A DNA stretch of 64,000 nucleotides from the NCBI GenBank assembly GCA_000733355.1, contig JNVV01000056.1:151460-215459 (forward strand), written 5' to 3'. The stretch is from Falciphora oryzae (Eukaryota; Ascomycota; Sordariomycetes; Magnaporthales; Magnaporthaceae). The notes below the pieces were generated by a model. It made no database searches and was not told the origin of the DNA. It saw nothing but the letters and a program-made list of their open reading frames with translations. Positions 50,077-60,898 of the stretch are shown piece by piece. Position 1 is the first letter of the stretch. Every line of letters begins with the position of its first letter. Both the position numbers and the translations under genes were made by a program.

Positions 50077-50522
50077 ATGCCTCACAGCGTCAAGCAGAAC
50101 TCTCCGAGCAAGCAGTACATGACCAACTATAGGTACTTGCTCATGATATCTCCCTTTGAAAAAAACGAGACCTCAAGAAAGCAGCGGTGAAGAAAAGACA
50201 CATGCTAACCCCCTAGCCAGTAGCGGCAGCGTCGGCGCCAGCACCGCCAATAACATGGCCGTCTTCGCCAGCCACCTGGACGCGGTGCAGGCCACGACCA
50301 TGATGCAGGTCTGGCACGAGGAGCGGGACCCGTCCAACCTCACCTTCAGCGAGTGCACGCAGCTGCGGGCTAGTGGTGGCAGTAACAGCGGCGGCAACAG
50401 GGAGAGCAGCAGCTCGAGGTGAGGGAGACTTTCTGTCTTGCTTCTTTCACGCCCGTCCACTTACGGCACAGGCTCGAGAGACTAACAAGAGTCCCTGCGG
50501 AACCATGCACAGGCGCAAGTGA
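50077..50522 (+). CDS. Small protein of unknown function, three exons
   Basis: Predicted 87-residue hydrophilic protein, not recognised. ATG at 50077 in the context CATCATGCC. Exons: 50077-50132, 50221-50418, 50513-50522. Both introns have proper ends: GTACTT with GCTAAC near the 3' end, and GTGAGG with ACTAAC near the 3' end. If the second intron is not removed, the protein simply stops at 50422 and loses two residues (RK), so the last exon is uncertain. The N-terminus MPHSVKQNSPSKQYMTNY is basic. The middle, MAVFASHLDAVQATTMMQVW, may form an amphipathic helix, and the tail is Gly/Ser/Asn-rich. There is no signal peptide or membrane helix. A good TATA box and CA-rich leader precede it. It is convergent with the cystathionine beta-lyase gene. 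Splice sites plus promoter make it a likely real gene; function cannot be inferred. Confidence 0.6.
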
Positions 50523-51077
50523 GCTATGGACAAAGCCAGCAACCGACTAATTGGTAGTTTTATGCCGGGACAGGATTTTTGTTTTATTGGGAAGGGCGGC
50601 AGCGATGGCTTGGGCGGGATATTCTGAATTTCGCGGGGAGGCTATTCAGTGCCATTGTCAGTTTTGACCTTTTCCGTTGAACTTTTTGTCGGGTGCTACT
50701 TTTTGTTCCACAACTTTGCAAATCCCCTTTTCTAACAATACGCAAAAAAGGCATTGGTGTGTACCAGTGAAGCCTGCTCTTTTTTTTTTCTTTTTTTTTT
50801 CTTTTTGATGCCACCCATTTTCATGCTTTTTCTATAAGAAATGAGACAAAGACAGACACCCGAAACGCCATCCGTTAATTTGTTGCGCCAAAAGATCCTA
50901 GGCAGACAAAAAAGACACAAAAGTGAGATATGACGTTGTGTGAGATGGAAAAGAGAACCTGTCGTCATCATGCCGAAAAAAGCCAGCGCCTGCCCGGGTA
51001 CCACCACCAGATGAAGGGGTGGGTTTGCATAAACAAGAATAGAGGAGCGCAGATCTACACAAACAGGGGCGCCCGAT
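50523..51077. other. Convergent 3' region
   Basis: There are 555 bases between the small gene and the 3' end of the cystathionine beta-lyase gene. It must hold both 3' UTRs. A T-rich stretch (about 50780-50806) is the most obvious feature. No gene is seen. Confidence 0.65.
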
Positions 51078-52567
51078 CTAGGAGGACTCGGCGGAGCTCT
51101 CGGCCGGCTTCTCGCTACCCGAGGCCTCTTCACTGGATGACGACGAGGTCGCGGCCATGGGGGTCTGGCCGAGCTGCAGGGCCTTGCCTGTGGCGTGGAA
51201 GCCGTCGACGGTGAGGGAGACGGCGCCGGCTTGGACGAGCTGTGGGGGAAAATGTCAGCACTCAGTTCTTCTTTAGGACGAGCTATAATGAAAAATAGGG
51301 GCAACAGAAAAGAACTGACCGCTCTCGACAGGTCGTCAATCAGATCGTTGACGTCCTCGATGCCAACGCAGAGTCGGATAATGTCCTCGGGCATCTGGCG
51401 CTCGGCGCGCGTCTTGGCGTCGATGCTAGCGTGGCTCATCTGGCAGGGCATGCTGATGAGGCTGTTGACGCACCCGAAGCTGACGCTGATGGCCCAGAGG
51501 CGGGCGGCCTCGACGACGCGCTGGCTCAGCTCCGCGTCGCCCGTCTCGAACGACAGCACGGCGCCCGCGCCCCTCGCCATGGACCAGTGCAGGTCGTACT
51601 GTGGGTGGGAGCGTAGGCCCGGGTAGCGCACCCGGAAGCCTCTCGACTCGAGGAACTCGGCGATGCGCTGGGCGTTGGCCTGCTGCTTCTCCATGCGCAC
51701 TGCCAGGGTCTTGATCCCCCGCATCAGCAGGAACGAGTCGTTGGGGCTAAGGCCGCAGCCCGTGGCGTTGATGGTGAAGTACATGCGGTCGGCCAGGGCC
51801 GGGTCGTTGCAGGCGACGACGCCCGACATGATGTCGTGGTGACCCGAGAGGTACTTTGTTCCGGACTCGTAGACGACGTCGGCGCCCAGGTCGAGCGGGT
51901 TGGAGAGCATGGGCGAGAGCATGGTGTTGTCGACGACGACGAGGGCCTTTGCGTTGGCGTCGTGCACGGCGCGCGCGATGGTGGGGATGTCGACGATCTT
52001 GATGAGCGGGTTGGTCGGGGTCTCGAGCAGCACCATGGCCGTCTTGGCGGACAGCGCGGCGGCGACGCGGGCGGGCTCGGTGGTGTCGACGTGGCGCACG
52101 ACGATGCCCTGGTTGGCGGCCAGGTAGGCCAGCAGGCGGTTGGTGCCGCCGTAGAGGTCGTCGCCCGTCACGACCTCGTCTCCGGGCCGCAGCAGGCGCG
52201 TGATGACGTCGAGGGCGCCCATGCCCGAGCCGACGGCCAGGGCGCGGCTGGCGTTCATGATCTTGGCCAGGTGGCGCTCGAGGTGGGTGCGGGTCGGGTT
52301 GCCGGAGCGGGTGTAGTCGTACTCGGCGTTGCCGCCGGCGGCCGTGGTCTGCTTGAAGGTGGCCGACTGGTAGATGGGCATGCTCGAGGCGCCGTACTGG
52401 TCCTTGGACTCGGTGTAGACGAGCTCGGTGGCCAGGGCGTAGCGGCGCCGGCCGTTGCTGGGGCTGGACGGGGCCGGCGACGGCGGCAGGTCGTGGCCGT
52501 CGACGTCGACCAGGCCGAGCGCCTTCTTGGCGGCCGACGGCGGCGCCGCGCTGGAGGGGGCGGCCAT
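51078..52567 (-). CDS. met-2: Cystathionine beta-lyase
   Basis: PLP enzyme of methionine synthesis that cleaves cystathionine to homocysteine, pyruvate and ammonia. ATG at 52567. Exons: 52567-51320 and 51239-51078; predicted 469 residues. The N-terminal 45 residues are Ala/Pro/Ser-rich. The Cys/Met-metabolism fold follows, with YGASSMPIYQSATFKQ, YDYTRSGNPTRTHLERHLA, VTGDDLYGGTNRLLAYL, LETPTNPLIKIVDI, VVDNTMLSPMLSNPLDLGAD and ESGTKYLSGHHDIMSGVV, whose Lys (about K238) binds PLP. YDYTRSGNPTR and GHHD favour the beta-lyase over the gamma-lyase, though related synthases share the fold. The tail after DGFHATGKALQLGQTP is Ser/Glu-rich. The second exon adds the last 53 residues; the intron (51240-51319) is 80 nt. 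Cysteine/methionine control by a Cys-3-type factor is expected from Neurospora, but I did not locate a site. Confidence 0.93.
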
Positions 52568-53834
52568 GGCGATGTGGGATATGGGGTGTAGATATTAGGG
52601 CGGATAGGAGATGGGCGATAGGGGGTGGTCGCGTGAGCCCCCGCGTCTTAGTAGGCACTCGAGCTTAGGTCCTGGAGGTGTTTGTGTCTGTCAATGTCTC
52701 GGAGGGTTTTGGTCTGTCAACAACGCGAACAAGTCTGGTGACTCCTCCCTCGGGCACTAAACGCTATCGCTCCCGGCCGCCAGCAGCCGACCCCACATCA
52801 GGAACAAGAGGGGCAGGGAAGGCAGCACCTACAGCGAGCCAATTTCTGTAAAATGCAATTGGTTTTATCCAGTGAGAGACAATCGAGTTGGTTGATAGGC
52901 AGAGAGAGGTATATACATAGTAATGTTAAGTAGGCACAGGTAGCTCGCCTGACACACAGCTACAGTCCGACGGAAAGGATCCTGTGCTTGGCCTAAAGTT
53001 AGCTGCCATCTTTGGATTTCTCGAGTGTGGACGCTGCCCATGCACCCCGAGGTCGGAATGCATCCCTCAATTGCCCAGCCTGAACGGGTGGGCAGCGTCC
53101 GGGGAAGCGAACCCATTGACCGCAAAACTGTCCCACCGCCTTTTGCCGGCATTGGATCCTGCAGTGCCTGTCATCAAAGCAGAGTAGAGCGAGCTCCCGT
53201 GCTCCCACAATCGTCGGGCGCCTGTCCGATCAACGGAGACGGCAACACAGAAGCGGGTCGTCCGCTGGCTGTGGTTGAGCGACAGCCGTGCTGGCTTGAT
53301 AGCCTGGTACTTTGGATGGCTAGCGTTTAGTGTGCGGCAGGCTGGTACACTTTTAGCTTAGCCGCCCCTTGTTCGCCATGTGGGCCTAGATATGACGTGA
53401 TCGCACGCGGCTCTTTGCGATTGAGCCCCTGACTCTGAAGATAGCTTCTGAGAGCAAGGGGCTAGCGGTTTGCTGGATCGGGTGACGGCCACAAGAGGCA
53501 GAAAGAATAATCGAGATTCGGTCCGCTAGTAGGTTTATAGGCATCTACCTATCTAGGCACTGGAATAGTTAAGTGGTGTTTTCGGGTTGGTAAATACCTC
53601 CATGTCTTCATATCCGGCATCCCGCATGTGCCCTCTTTCTATATCCACATTAGATTTGTACATGCCTTTTACTGCAAACGCCGGGCAAAACATGCCATCT
53701 CAACGACTGGGGGAAACCGTGTTGGCAGCTGATATCCAACTCCACAACAATCCATCGCAGGCAGAATAGGAAAACAAGGCAATAGTCATGTGCCATACCA
53801 AATAGCCAACTACCAGGGTTGATCTGTCCTCGAC
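52568..53834. other. Intergenic region, cystathionine beta-lyase promoter and msp1 3' flank
   Basis: There are 1.27 kb with no supported gene. The left part is the lyase promoter and the right part the msp1 3' UTR. A few short frames at 52984-53330 lack family features. Confidence 0.6.
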
Positions 53835-55331
53835 TTAGTCCGGCGACACAGGCCTCTGCTGTTGAGTCTCGTCGTCATCCTCGATGTCTTCGTACTCCTC
53901 ACTGCTCCTAGACTCCCGCCTAGGCTCGGCTGCGCCCGCGCTCTTGGCGTCGGCGGCGGCCCGGGCCTCGCGCAGCTGCTGGTGGTTCTGGTGATGCCTC
54001 TGTGGCTGCGCGCCGCCCCTCTTGCCGAAGAAGTCCTCGGTCCGGATGCCGCGGATCATGCCCGGGTCGACCTTGGCCATGGGCACGCCTGCGGCGCGCT
54101 GGGCGCGGATGTGCTCGCGCATGGGCGCCATGGCCGCATCGCGGCACGCCTCCTTCAGGTCGCTGCCGGACATGCCCGCCGTCACGGCCGCCACGTACTC
54201 CAGGTCGAACTGCTCCGGGTCCCGCTTGGTCGGGCCTAGGACGAGCTCCAGGATCCGCCGCCGCTGCTCCCGCCCGGGCAGGGGGACGGGGAACTTCTTG
54301 GGCATGCGCCGCAGGATCGCCTCGTCGATGTCGTTGATGCGGTTCGTCGCCCCCAGCACCACTATCCTCGACGGGACACCCGCCGCATTGGACGATGTCA
54401 GGCCGTCCCAGAGGGTCATGAACCTGGAAAGATGTTAGAGACAGGCCTGGGAAGAACTCGACTAGGTAACAATAACTTACTCAGCCTTGACCATGCCGCT
54501 GGCCTCGTGCTCACCGCGGGTGCGGGTGCCGAGCACGGCGTCGATCTCGTCGATGAAAATGATGGCGGGTTGCAGTTTGCGGGCGAGAGAGAAGACGGCG
54601 CGGACGAGCTTGTTGGAGTCGCCGTACCACTTCTCCGTCAGGGTCGATATGTGCAGGTTGATGAAGGACGCGCCGCTCTCGTGCGCCACCGCCTTGGCCA
54701 GCATGGTCTTGCCGCAGCCGGGAGGGCCGTAGAGGAGCACGCCCGAGGGCGCGGCGAGAAGTGGGGCGGCGTGTGAGTAGAGGTGCGGCATGGTGAGCGG
54801 GTATATGACGGCCTCCTTGACCTCTTCGATTATTTCGTCCATACCGCCGATGTCTGCGGTGCCCGGGGGTTTTCTTGTCAGCCTGCTTTCCTCTACCCAG
54901 ATAAACAGGATAGTGGGTATCCGTACCGTCAAAGCCCACGGTAATATCCTCAGGGGCCACCACCTCGAGCGCAATCTGGTTCTCGTAGTCGTTCAGCACC
55001 AGGTCCTCGACGCGGGGGCCGTTGCCCCGAGTGCTCGAGGTGTCGCCGTCGGTGGCATCGCCCCTGCCGTCGGCATCCTTGCGGTTGCGTAGCCTCTGCA
55101 GGTTCGCCTTGGCCTTGAGGCTGGCCTGCTCGTGCTTCTCCTTGTCCGGGTCAACGAGGGTGTTGGTGAGGGAGGAGAGGATGTTTTTGGTCAGGAAGTA
55201 GAGGGTTGCGGTCTGGAGCATGTTGGAGCATGTTAGAGAGGACACCACCATCACCCAAGGGGCCAACGCACCATGCCTGCGAACATGACAATGTCCATCA
55301 AGTAGTCGCCAGCCCGTTTGCGGTCCGCCAT
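53835..55331 (-). CDS. msp1: Msp1/ATAD1-type AAA ATPase of the mitochondrial outer membrane
   Basis: Tail-anchored-protein extractase that pulls mislocalised proteins from the mitochondrial outer membrane; family members also act at peroxisomes. ATG at 55331. Exons: 55331-55272, 55212-54927, 54853-54481, 54423-53835; predicted 435 residues. An N-terminal membrane segment (about 10-32, interrupted by the first intron) is followed by a linker rich in Lys, Asp and Asn. The family block is [20 protein letters not shown]. Walker A is GPPGCGKT with K164. The pore loop is [10 protein letters not shown]. Walker B is [12 protein letters not shown] (about 210-220), sensor 1 GATNRIND, and the second region of homology [14 protein letters not shown] carries arginine fingers. 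The tail after DFFGKRGG is Gln/Ala/Glu-rich, longer than in yeast Msp1 and probably disordered. It is divergent from pcs1, with 0.7 kb between starts. Confidence 0.95.
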
Positions 55332-56048
55332 GGTCGCGAGCTTCGACCCCAGGCCCCACATCAACGCCGGCGCAGATGGGCTGGACAGTCAGGATGCTCT
55401 GACTGGAACCAACCCTACCGAGATAAAGAAGGAAAAGGCGAGCCTGGATGGCTGCGTCCTGTCTTGCGTCGGGGTCTCGAGGGGTGCTGAGGCTGGTCGA
55501 GGGCTGTCAGTTGATTTTTAGCCGAGGCTCTGCCCGGCATGTATTTTAATCGCTGATGGTTCCTGGCCTCCTGGCATCGGATTTTGTCTTGCTAAAGATT
55601 GTCCTGTCGGGGCGGGTGGCGACGTCTTCCCTGTCCGCCTCGCCTTTGGCTTAGCCTTGGGTGCCGGCTCGTGCCTGAGAGCGCTCAGACCAGCTGGCAG
55701 CTACTAAATTGAGGGCCGCCACTGGTCCACGTCGCCCCGCCCGGGTGGAGCGTCCTTGTTTACTTTGAATCCCTGCGCGACACAATCGACGGGGTTTCTT
55801 TTTTTCTGCCCAACGGGGTGGGCTGCATCGAATCGAGGAACGGGAAGCTTGTGACGCCGCACGCTGCGCTCTGACGCGCTCACCTGGGCAGCATACAACA
55901 GAATACAGAGACAATCGTCTTGGAGAGTTCGGCGCACCCGCACCCGCACTCGCATACGAACCGACACATAGCCGACTATCCTCGGCAACGCGACGTGACG
56001 CGCAGCACCAGCACCGAGGCTAAGGCACACACCCGCGCCGCCCGTCGA
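55332..56048. other. Shared upstream region of msp1 and pcs1
   Basis: There are 717 bases between the divergent start codons. The reading frame of pcs1 stays open upstream to 55920 but has no ATG before 56049, so that part is taken as leader. No further feature was recognised. Confidence 0.65.
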
Positions 56049-57931
56049 ATGTCAAAAGCCGCATCCAGACACAACCTGCTGGGGCTCGTGGGCGAGGACT
56101 CGGAGGACGACCTGGTGGAGGAAAGGAAGCCAGCCGCCAACAACTCCAGGAAACGGACCGCGAGCGGCGCTCCGACGACGACCTCGATGCCACCCGCCAA
56201 GAAAAGGGGCGGTGCCACGGCCGCCGCAACTGCAAAAGGTCGCGGCGGCACGGCGAACAAGGTCACGAAGCCTGCAGCTAAAACCGGCTCGGCGGCTCGG
56301 CGGCGCGCTAGTGACCAAGTCGCCGCTGCCCTGGCCGAGGCGGAGGCGGCGACCCAGGCCCCCGCGGCGCGCAACCCGCCTGCCAGGAGGGGCGCCGCCG
56401 GGCGCGGCAGGGGAGGGGCGGCAGCGAGAGGCAGGGTGGTTGCTTCCACGCGGCAGGACGACGAGGCGGAGGAGGAGGAGGGGGAAGAGGAGGGCGGGGA
56501 TGCCGAGGCATCGGTGCTGTCCCCTCCCGATAGCGACACTCCCCAGACGACAGCCAGGCGCGCGCGGGGCAGACCCAGAGCCGGCGCGGCTGCGGCATCC
56601 GGGGCAAAACGTCCGGCAACGCGGAATGCGCCGGAGCCGGTGGAGGAAGCCCCTGAGCCCGCCCCTGCCCCTGCGAGGAGAGGGCGGAAGCCGGCAGCAG
56701 GCACCAAGGTAAAGGCAGCGGCAGTACCAGAAACAGAGGACGAGACGCTCGAGATACCCGAAACGCAACAGCCTCGAGAGGACCCGATGGACGTCGATGT
56801 GGCCGAGGACGAGATCACGGGACCCCTAATAGGGGATGAGCTGACCGAGATCTCGCCGCTCCAATCGCCGCCCGGTCCGGCGGTGCGCCACCCCAGCATA
56901 TCGCCTACTAAGGTTAGGTCGACGATGGATCTTGACGAGAGCGACTCTTCTCTACGGCGTCGGCTGGGCGAGCTCACGGGGAAGCACGACGCGCTCGAGG
57001 CCAAGTATCGCGACCTGCGCGAGATTGGAGTGAAGGAGGCCGAGAGGACGTTTGAAAGGTTCAAGAAACAGACTGAGGAGAGGGATAAAGGTTAGTAGAA
57101 TCCCCCGTGTCCACCAATTTGAGGTCTGGACAACTTTACTCACAACGCAACCACGTCCTTGTTTGCAGCCGCAAACGACCTGATCGCAAAGCTCAAGGAG
57201 GAGCTGGCGGCACAAAAGGAGCTCGCCAGGGAGGGCCAGCGGCACAAGAAGGACCTGGAGGCCAAGCAGGCCGAGGCGGCGTCGCTCGCGTCCCAGGTCG
57301 CCGCGCTCGAGGGCGCCGTGGCCGAGGCCAAGAAGGAGGTCAAGACACTGGCCGCCAAGCTCGCGTCGTCACGGACGGTCGTCGACAGCGTCGCGGGCGC
57401 GGCATCCAAGGTGCCTGGAAGCGCCCTGAAGCCCGGGCTCGGCAGCGCGCTCAAGCCGGGAACCGCGGCCGCCCGCGCGGCTGCCGCCAGCGCCGAGGCG
57501 ATGCAGTCGGCGGCGCAGGCGGCGCAGATGAAGGAGGACCTGTACGGCGACCTGACGGGCCTCATTGTGCGCGGCGTCAAGCGGACTGCGGAGGAGGATG
57601 TGTTTGACTGCATCCAGACGGGGAGGAACGGGAGTAAGTTTTTTTTCTTTTTCACTTTTCTTCCTGCCGTCTTACTCCCTTACGGTATTGTTTGCTGACA
57701 GATCTGAAAACGACAGCCCTCCACTTCAAGCTCTCGATAGGCAGCGACCTGTCGGCCGAGAGCTACGACCAAGTGCAGTTCATGTACATGCCCCAGCTCG
57801 ACCCCAGCCGGGACAGGGCGCTGATCGAGATGCTGCCGGACTACCTGGTGGAGGAGATCAGCTTCCCACGGCCTCATGCGGCTAAGTTCTACTCGCGGGT
57901 CATGAGGTCGTTGACGGAGCGCGTCGAGTGA
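56049..57931 (+). CDS. pcs1: Monopolin complex subunit Csm1/Pcs1
   Basis: Nuclear protein of the Csm1/Pcs1 family, which clamps microtubule-binding sites at kinetochores and organises rDNA. ATG at 56049. Exons: 56049-57090, 57169-57633, 57702-57931; predicted 578 residues. The first 300 residues are low-complexity, rich in Ala, Arg, Gly and Pro, with an acidic block (EAEEEEGEEEGGDAEA) and ETQQPREDPMDVDVAEDEIT. From about 310 a coiled coil runs across the first intron (LTGKHDALEAKYRDLREIG, then LIAKLKEELAAQKELAREGQ) to about 440. The C-terminal globular domain begins near 480 with MKEDLYGDLTGLIVRGVKR and contains ALHFKLSIGSD, YDQVQFMYMPQLDPSRD and LPDYLVEEISFPRPHAAKFY, the family signature. 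It is convergent with the secreted-protein gene. The N-terminal region is much longer than in yeast Csm1, as in other filamentous fungi. Confidence 0.88.
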
Positions 57932-58240
57932 AAATGCGTGCCCCTTTCTTCCCTTTTCTCACCCTTTCTTCTTGTACCTCATTTTTCCCTGTATAAGATG
58001 TCAAGGCGGAACGGCATTTTTGGGCTTGTTATTGTATGGGAATTGCTTGTACATGATATTATATGATACCTGGACGGAGCCGGGAGGCGTTTTGTCTGTT
58101 TGGGCGGGAGAGAGAGACACAGCCCGCAACCGCCTTCTATTATTACTAGTGTAACCAACTTGAGGATTGTTTGGACGCCTCATAGCAGCCGCGCGTATTC
58201 AACAAAGCGAATGGCTCGTATACATCTACTCATCCGTCTC
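57932..58240. other. Convergent 3' region of pcs1 and the secreted protein gene
   Basis: There are 309 bases holding both 3' UTRs. No gene or repeat was recognised. Confidence 0.6.
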
Positions 58241-58933
58241 TCAACCGTACACATGAATCAGCAGGTCGCCGTTGCCGTACGCAGCAGCACGCCAGGGGCG
58301 GTAGCACTCCAAGCGGCTGCCGCTGCAGCAGTTGTCGTTCTCGGTGCCGTAGTAGGCGCCGACGGCGACGTGGAGGCAGCTGCTCTCGGCGTGCACCTTG
58401 CCGTTGGACGCCCAGCCGTCGATATAAGCGTGCCCGCCGCGGTCGTTGGAGTAGCACATGTTGACGCCCCACCAGTAGGCGCCGCAGTCGGCGTTGAGCG
58501 TGAGCAGGTAGTTAAGGCAGGCCAGCAGCGGGTAGGCGTCGGGCGGGCGGCCGTCGACGCAGGAGTCGGACCAGCGTTTCTGGAGCAGGGGGGAGGCGGG
58601 GGAGGTTGAAGTTTTGGTGGCGGCGACGGCGGAGGCGACGAGGCTCTTGCCGGCGTCGCCAAGCCGCTCGAGGCGGCCGGTCGAGGCGAGGTAGTGCTCG
58701 TCGAAGAGCCGCGCCGACGTCAGGCCCAGAGACTCGAGTGACGGCAGGCCCGGGCCGGGGACCACGATGGGCGAGACGCCGTCGTAGCCCGGTGGAAGTT
58801 GCGGCGGCTCGCGGGCCTGTCCCTGGTTTGTGTTGGGGTTGGGTGCGTCGAGGACTGGCGCCGCTGCCGCTAGTGTGGCGAGCGCGGCGGCGAGGAGGCC
58901 GAGTTGGGCGAGGGGCGATTTGGCTCTGACCAT
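58241..58933 (-). CDS. Secreted cysteine-rich protein with Kex2-type processing site
   Basis: Intronless, 230 residues, ATG at 58933; I do not recognise the family. Residues 1 to about 25 are a signal peptide (basic start, then LGLLAAALATLAAAAP). A cysteine-free proregion rich in Pro, Leu and Ser follows to residue 118, then Lys-Arg at 119-120, the cleavage site of Kex2-type proteases. The mature part (121-230, 110 residues) contains all eight cysteines: 125, 139, 150, 160, 186, 202, 203 and 210, enough for four disulfides. It is rich in Trp, Tyr and Gly (GAYWWGVNMCYSND, GHAYIDGWASNGKV). This arrangement fits a secreted effector, an antimicrobial or toxin-like polypeptide, or a cell-wall protein, but none can be chosen from sequence. 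The stop at 58241 follows IHVYG, so there is no GPI-anchor tail. Confidence 0.78.
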   Translation of the reverse strand: MVRAKSPLAQLGLLAAALATLAAAAPVLDAPNPNTNQGQAREPPQLPPGYDGVSPIVVPGPGLPSLESLGLTSARLFDEHYLASTGRLERLGDAGKSLVASAVAATKTSTSPASPLLQKRWSDSCVDGRPPDAYPLLACLNYLLTLNADCGAYWWGVNMCYSNDRGGHAYIDGWASNGKVHAESSCLHVAVGAYYGTENDNCCSGSRLECYRPWRAAAYGNGDLLIHVYG

Positions 58934-60898
58934 GATGGGAGAGAGGGAGAGAGAGAGGAAAGGAGGGATATGTGGTGAAGTAGGTTCAGGGGTTGTGGGC
59001 CGCCGACGGTCGGATGGTCAGCTCGGAGGAGGCTTCGAACCAAACACACTCTCCTGTGGAATAGGAACTACAACGGATGGACGCGGTCTCAGGGGAAGGC
59101 AGGCTTTTATGTTACTGAAATGTCCAGTAGACATTCTGCCTCCCCCGTTTCTACCAAGTCATGCACCCGAAAAATGCCAGCCAACATGCCGTCAACGCTC
59201 TCTCACCGACTCAGCTGAGCAGGTTTCTCATGATGTTGGCGAGCGATGTGTCTGCGGTGTCAACGGCAATAATAACACCAACACCAACACCTTCCGTTCT
59301 AGGCCCGTGATGTGATGTGATATGATGTGACGCCCTTAAGGTCTGTGGAGCGTTGTCAAGATTTGCATCAACGAAGCGACAGTTCCAGCGGGAAGCCGGT
59401 CTCTCCCAAGAATCGATATATCGCCCTTGCAACATCTTGACAGGCAGATGGGGGCCATGAGCCCTCTCTCGCCTACGTGGATGCAACATTGTATGTGCCG
59501 GGGCATGCGCGCCAACATACACAACCCTACCGCATCTCTGGTATGGTCGTTAGCTCAAAGGCGCATGAGAGCATCCCTTGCCCCTGTCACAGCGGGCGCC
59601 CCGGTCCGCTGCGGCAAGTCGATCCGTAGCCGCTAGCCCCGCCCCCAACAACACAGCGTCGTAGGTACAGTGGAGAAAGAAGAAAGAGAGAGAGAAAGAG
59701 GCGCAGATGCTAGCCGCTGTGCCCAACAGAGCTCCAAGACACTGACATTTCGAGATTGAAAGATTGCCCGCCCATGCCGAGCAATTGGGCAACTCCGCCC
59801 TCGGCTAACTCTCGCCTACCGCTGCCAGCGCCAACAATATGTACCTAATAAGTCCAAGATATTGGGTAGTTGATACTCCCTTCCCTTGTTGGTTCAATTG
59901 GGAGTGGAGACGAGATTGCACACCCCTGGAAGGGAGACACACATCAATCCTGTCCAAGATGCCCATCTTCGAGCAGTATGTTACAAGATTGGTTTTATTT
60001 TTATTCGTTTTATACCAGCAAGACTGCCTTGCCAAAGTTCTTGTTAGGATCGATCGTTAATAGGTGTGTAACCTTTTCGATGAAACCCTTCCTAGCAGGA
60101 GCCACACCCTTTCGCGAGAGACGAGCCCAAGGGTTCTTCCAGGTGGACGATATCAGACATTAGAGCACGTTCCTAGCCCTGGTTCGGGCTTCCTCATCTT
60201 CCCCTCCCAATGCTAGTCTGTTTCTGCTCGAGGATTTACACAAAAAGCAATTGCCGCATGAGTGTATGCAGTGACGAGATGAGGTACCAATGAACTCCCA
60301 TAAAAAGAAACACCCCGGAAAGACCAAACAGATGGTGTGGGAAAGCCATACATAGCCCCGTAATCTTCCCGCATTGTTACACCTCCAAAGCCAACCGCCA
60401 AAACCCCTCCAGGCCACCGGGATATCGAAGCAAGGGAAAAGATAAACTGCACAAAACACCGACTCATTCATAGGTATCAAAGTAACGAAGGTGGCATGGG
60501 AAAAACAAGCAAGCCAGAAGCAATAGAAACAGGGTGAATAGGACTGACGTGTGTGTCCTATAAATGGACGAGACTTTAGCCAATGTAGGGATGCCAATGG
60601 ATGATGCAAAGTAGTGAGTATAGAAGCTCGTATGAGGAAACCCGTTGTCCAAGACGGGATGAGGTAGAGTGGGGAGGTGTTGTGAGGGACAAAAAGGTAA
60701 CCAGGTCCGCCCAGGGACGACACACATTAAAAGGGAAGCGGACGAACAGGAAAGGAAGATTTGAATTATAATAACGAGGAAAAGAAAGCGGGTATTATAG
60801 GCATGTATGCACACACGTTCCAGACTATTACCCTATGTGCCCTCCTTGTCGAGGGCTTGAGAGGTCCAGTTCTGGTAAGGTTGGACATCAAGTCCAGC
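58934..60898. other. Intergenic region, secreted-protein promoter and bst1 3' flank
   Basis: There are 1.97 kb. The right part is the bst1 3' UTR and the left part the promoter of the secreted-protein gene. A TGATG-type short repeat occurs at about 59307-59330. A hydrophobic open frame at 60160-60723 on the minus strand is probably fortuitous. No other feature is supported. Confidence 0.55.

Noticed and set aside
60160..60723. Open frame of 187 codons downstream of bst1
   Set aside because: Very rich in Phe, Cys, Leu and Ser, as expected from a pyrimidine-rich 3' flank read on the minus strand. It has no motif and lies where the bst1 3' UTR should be.
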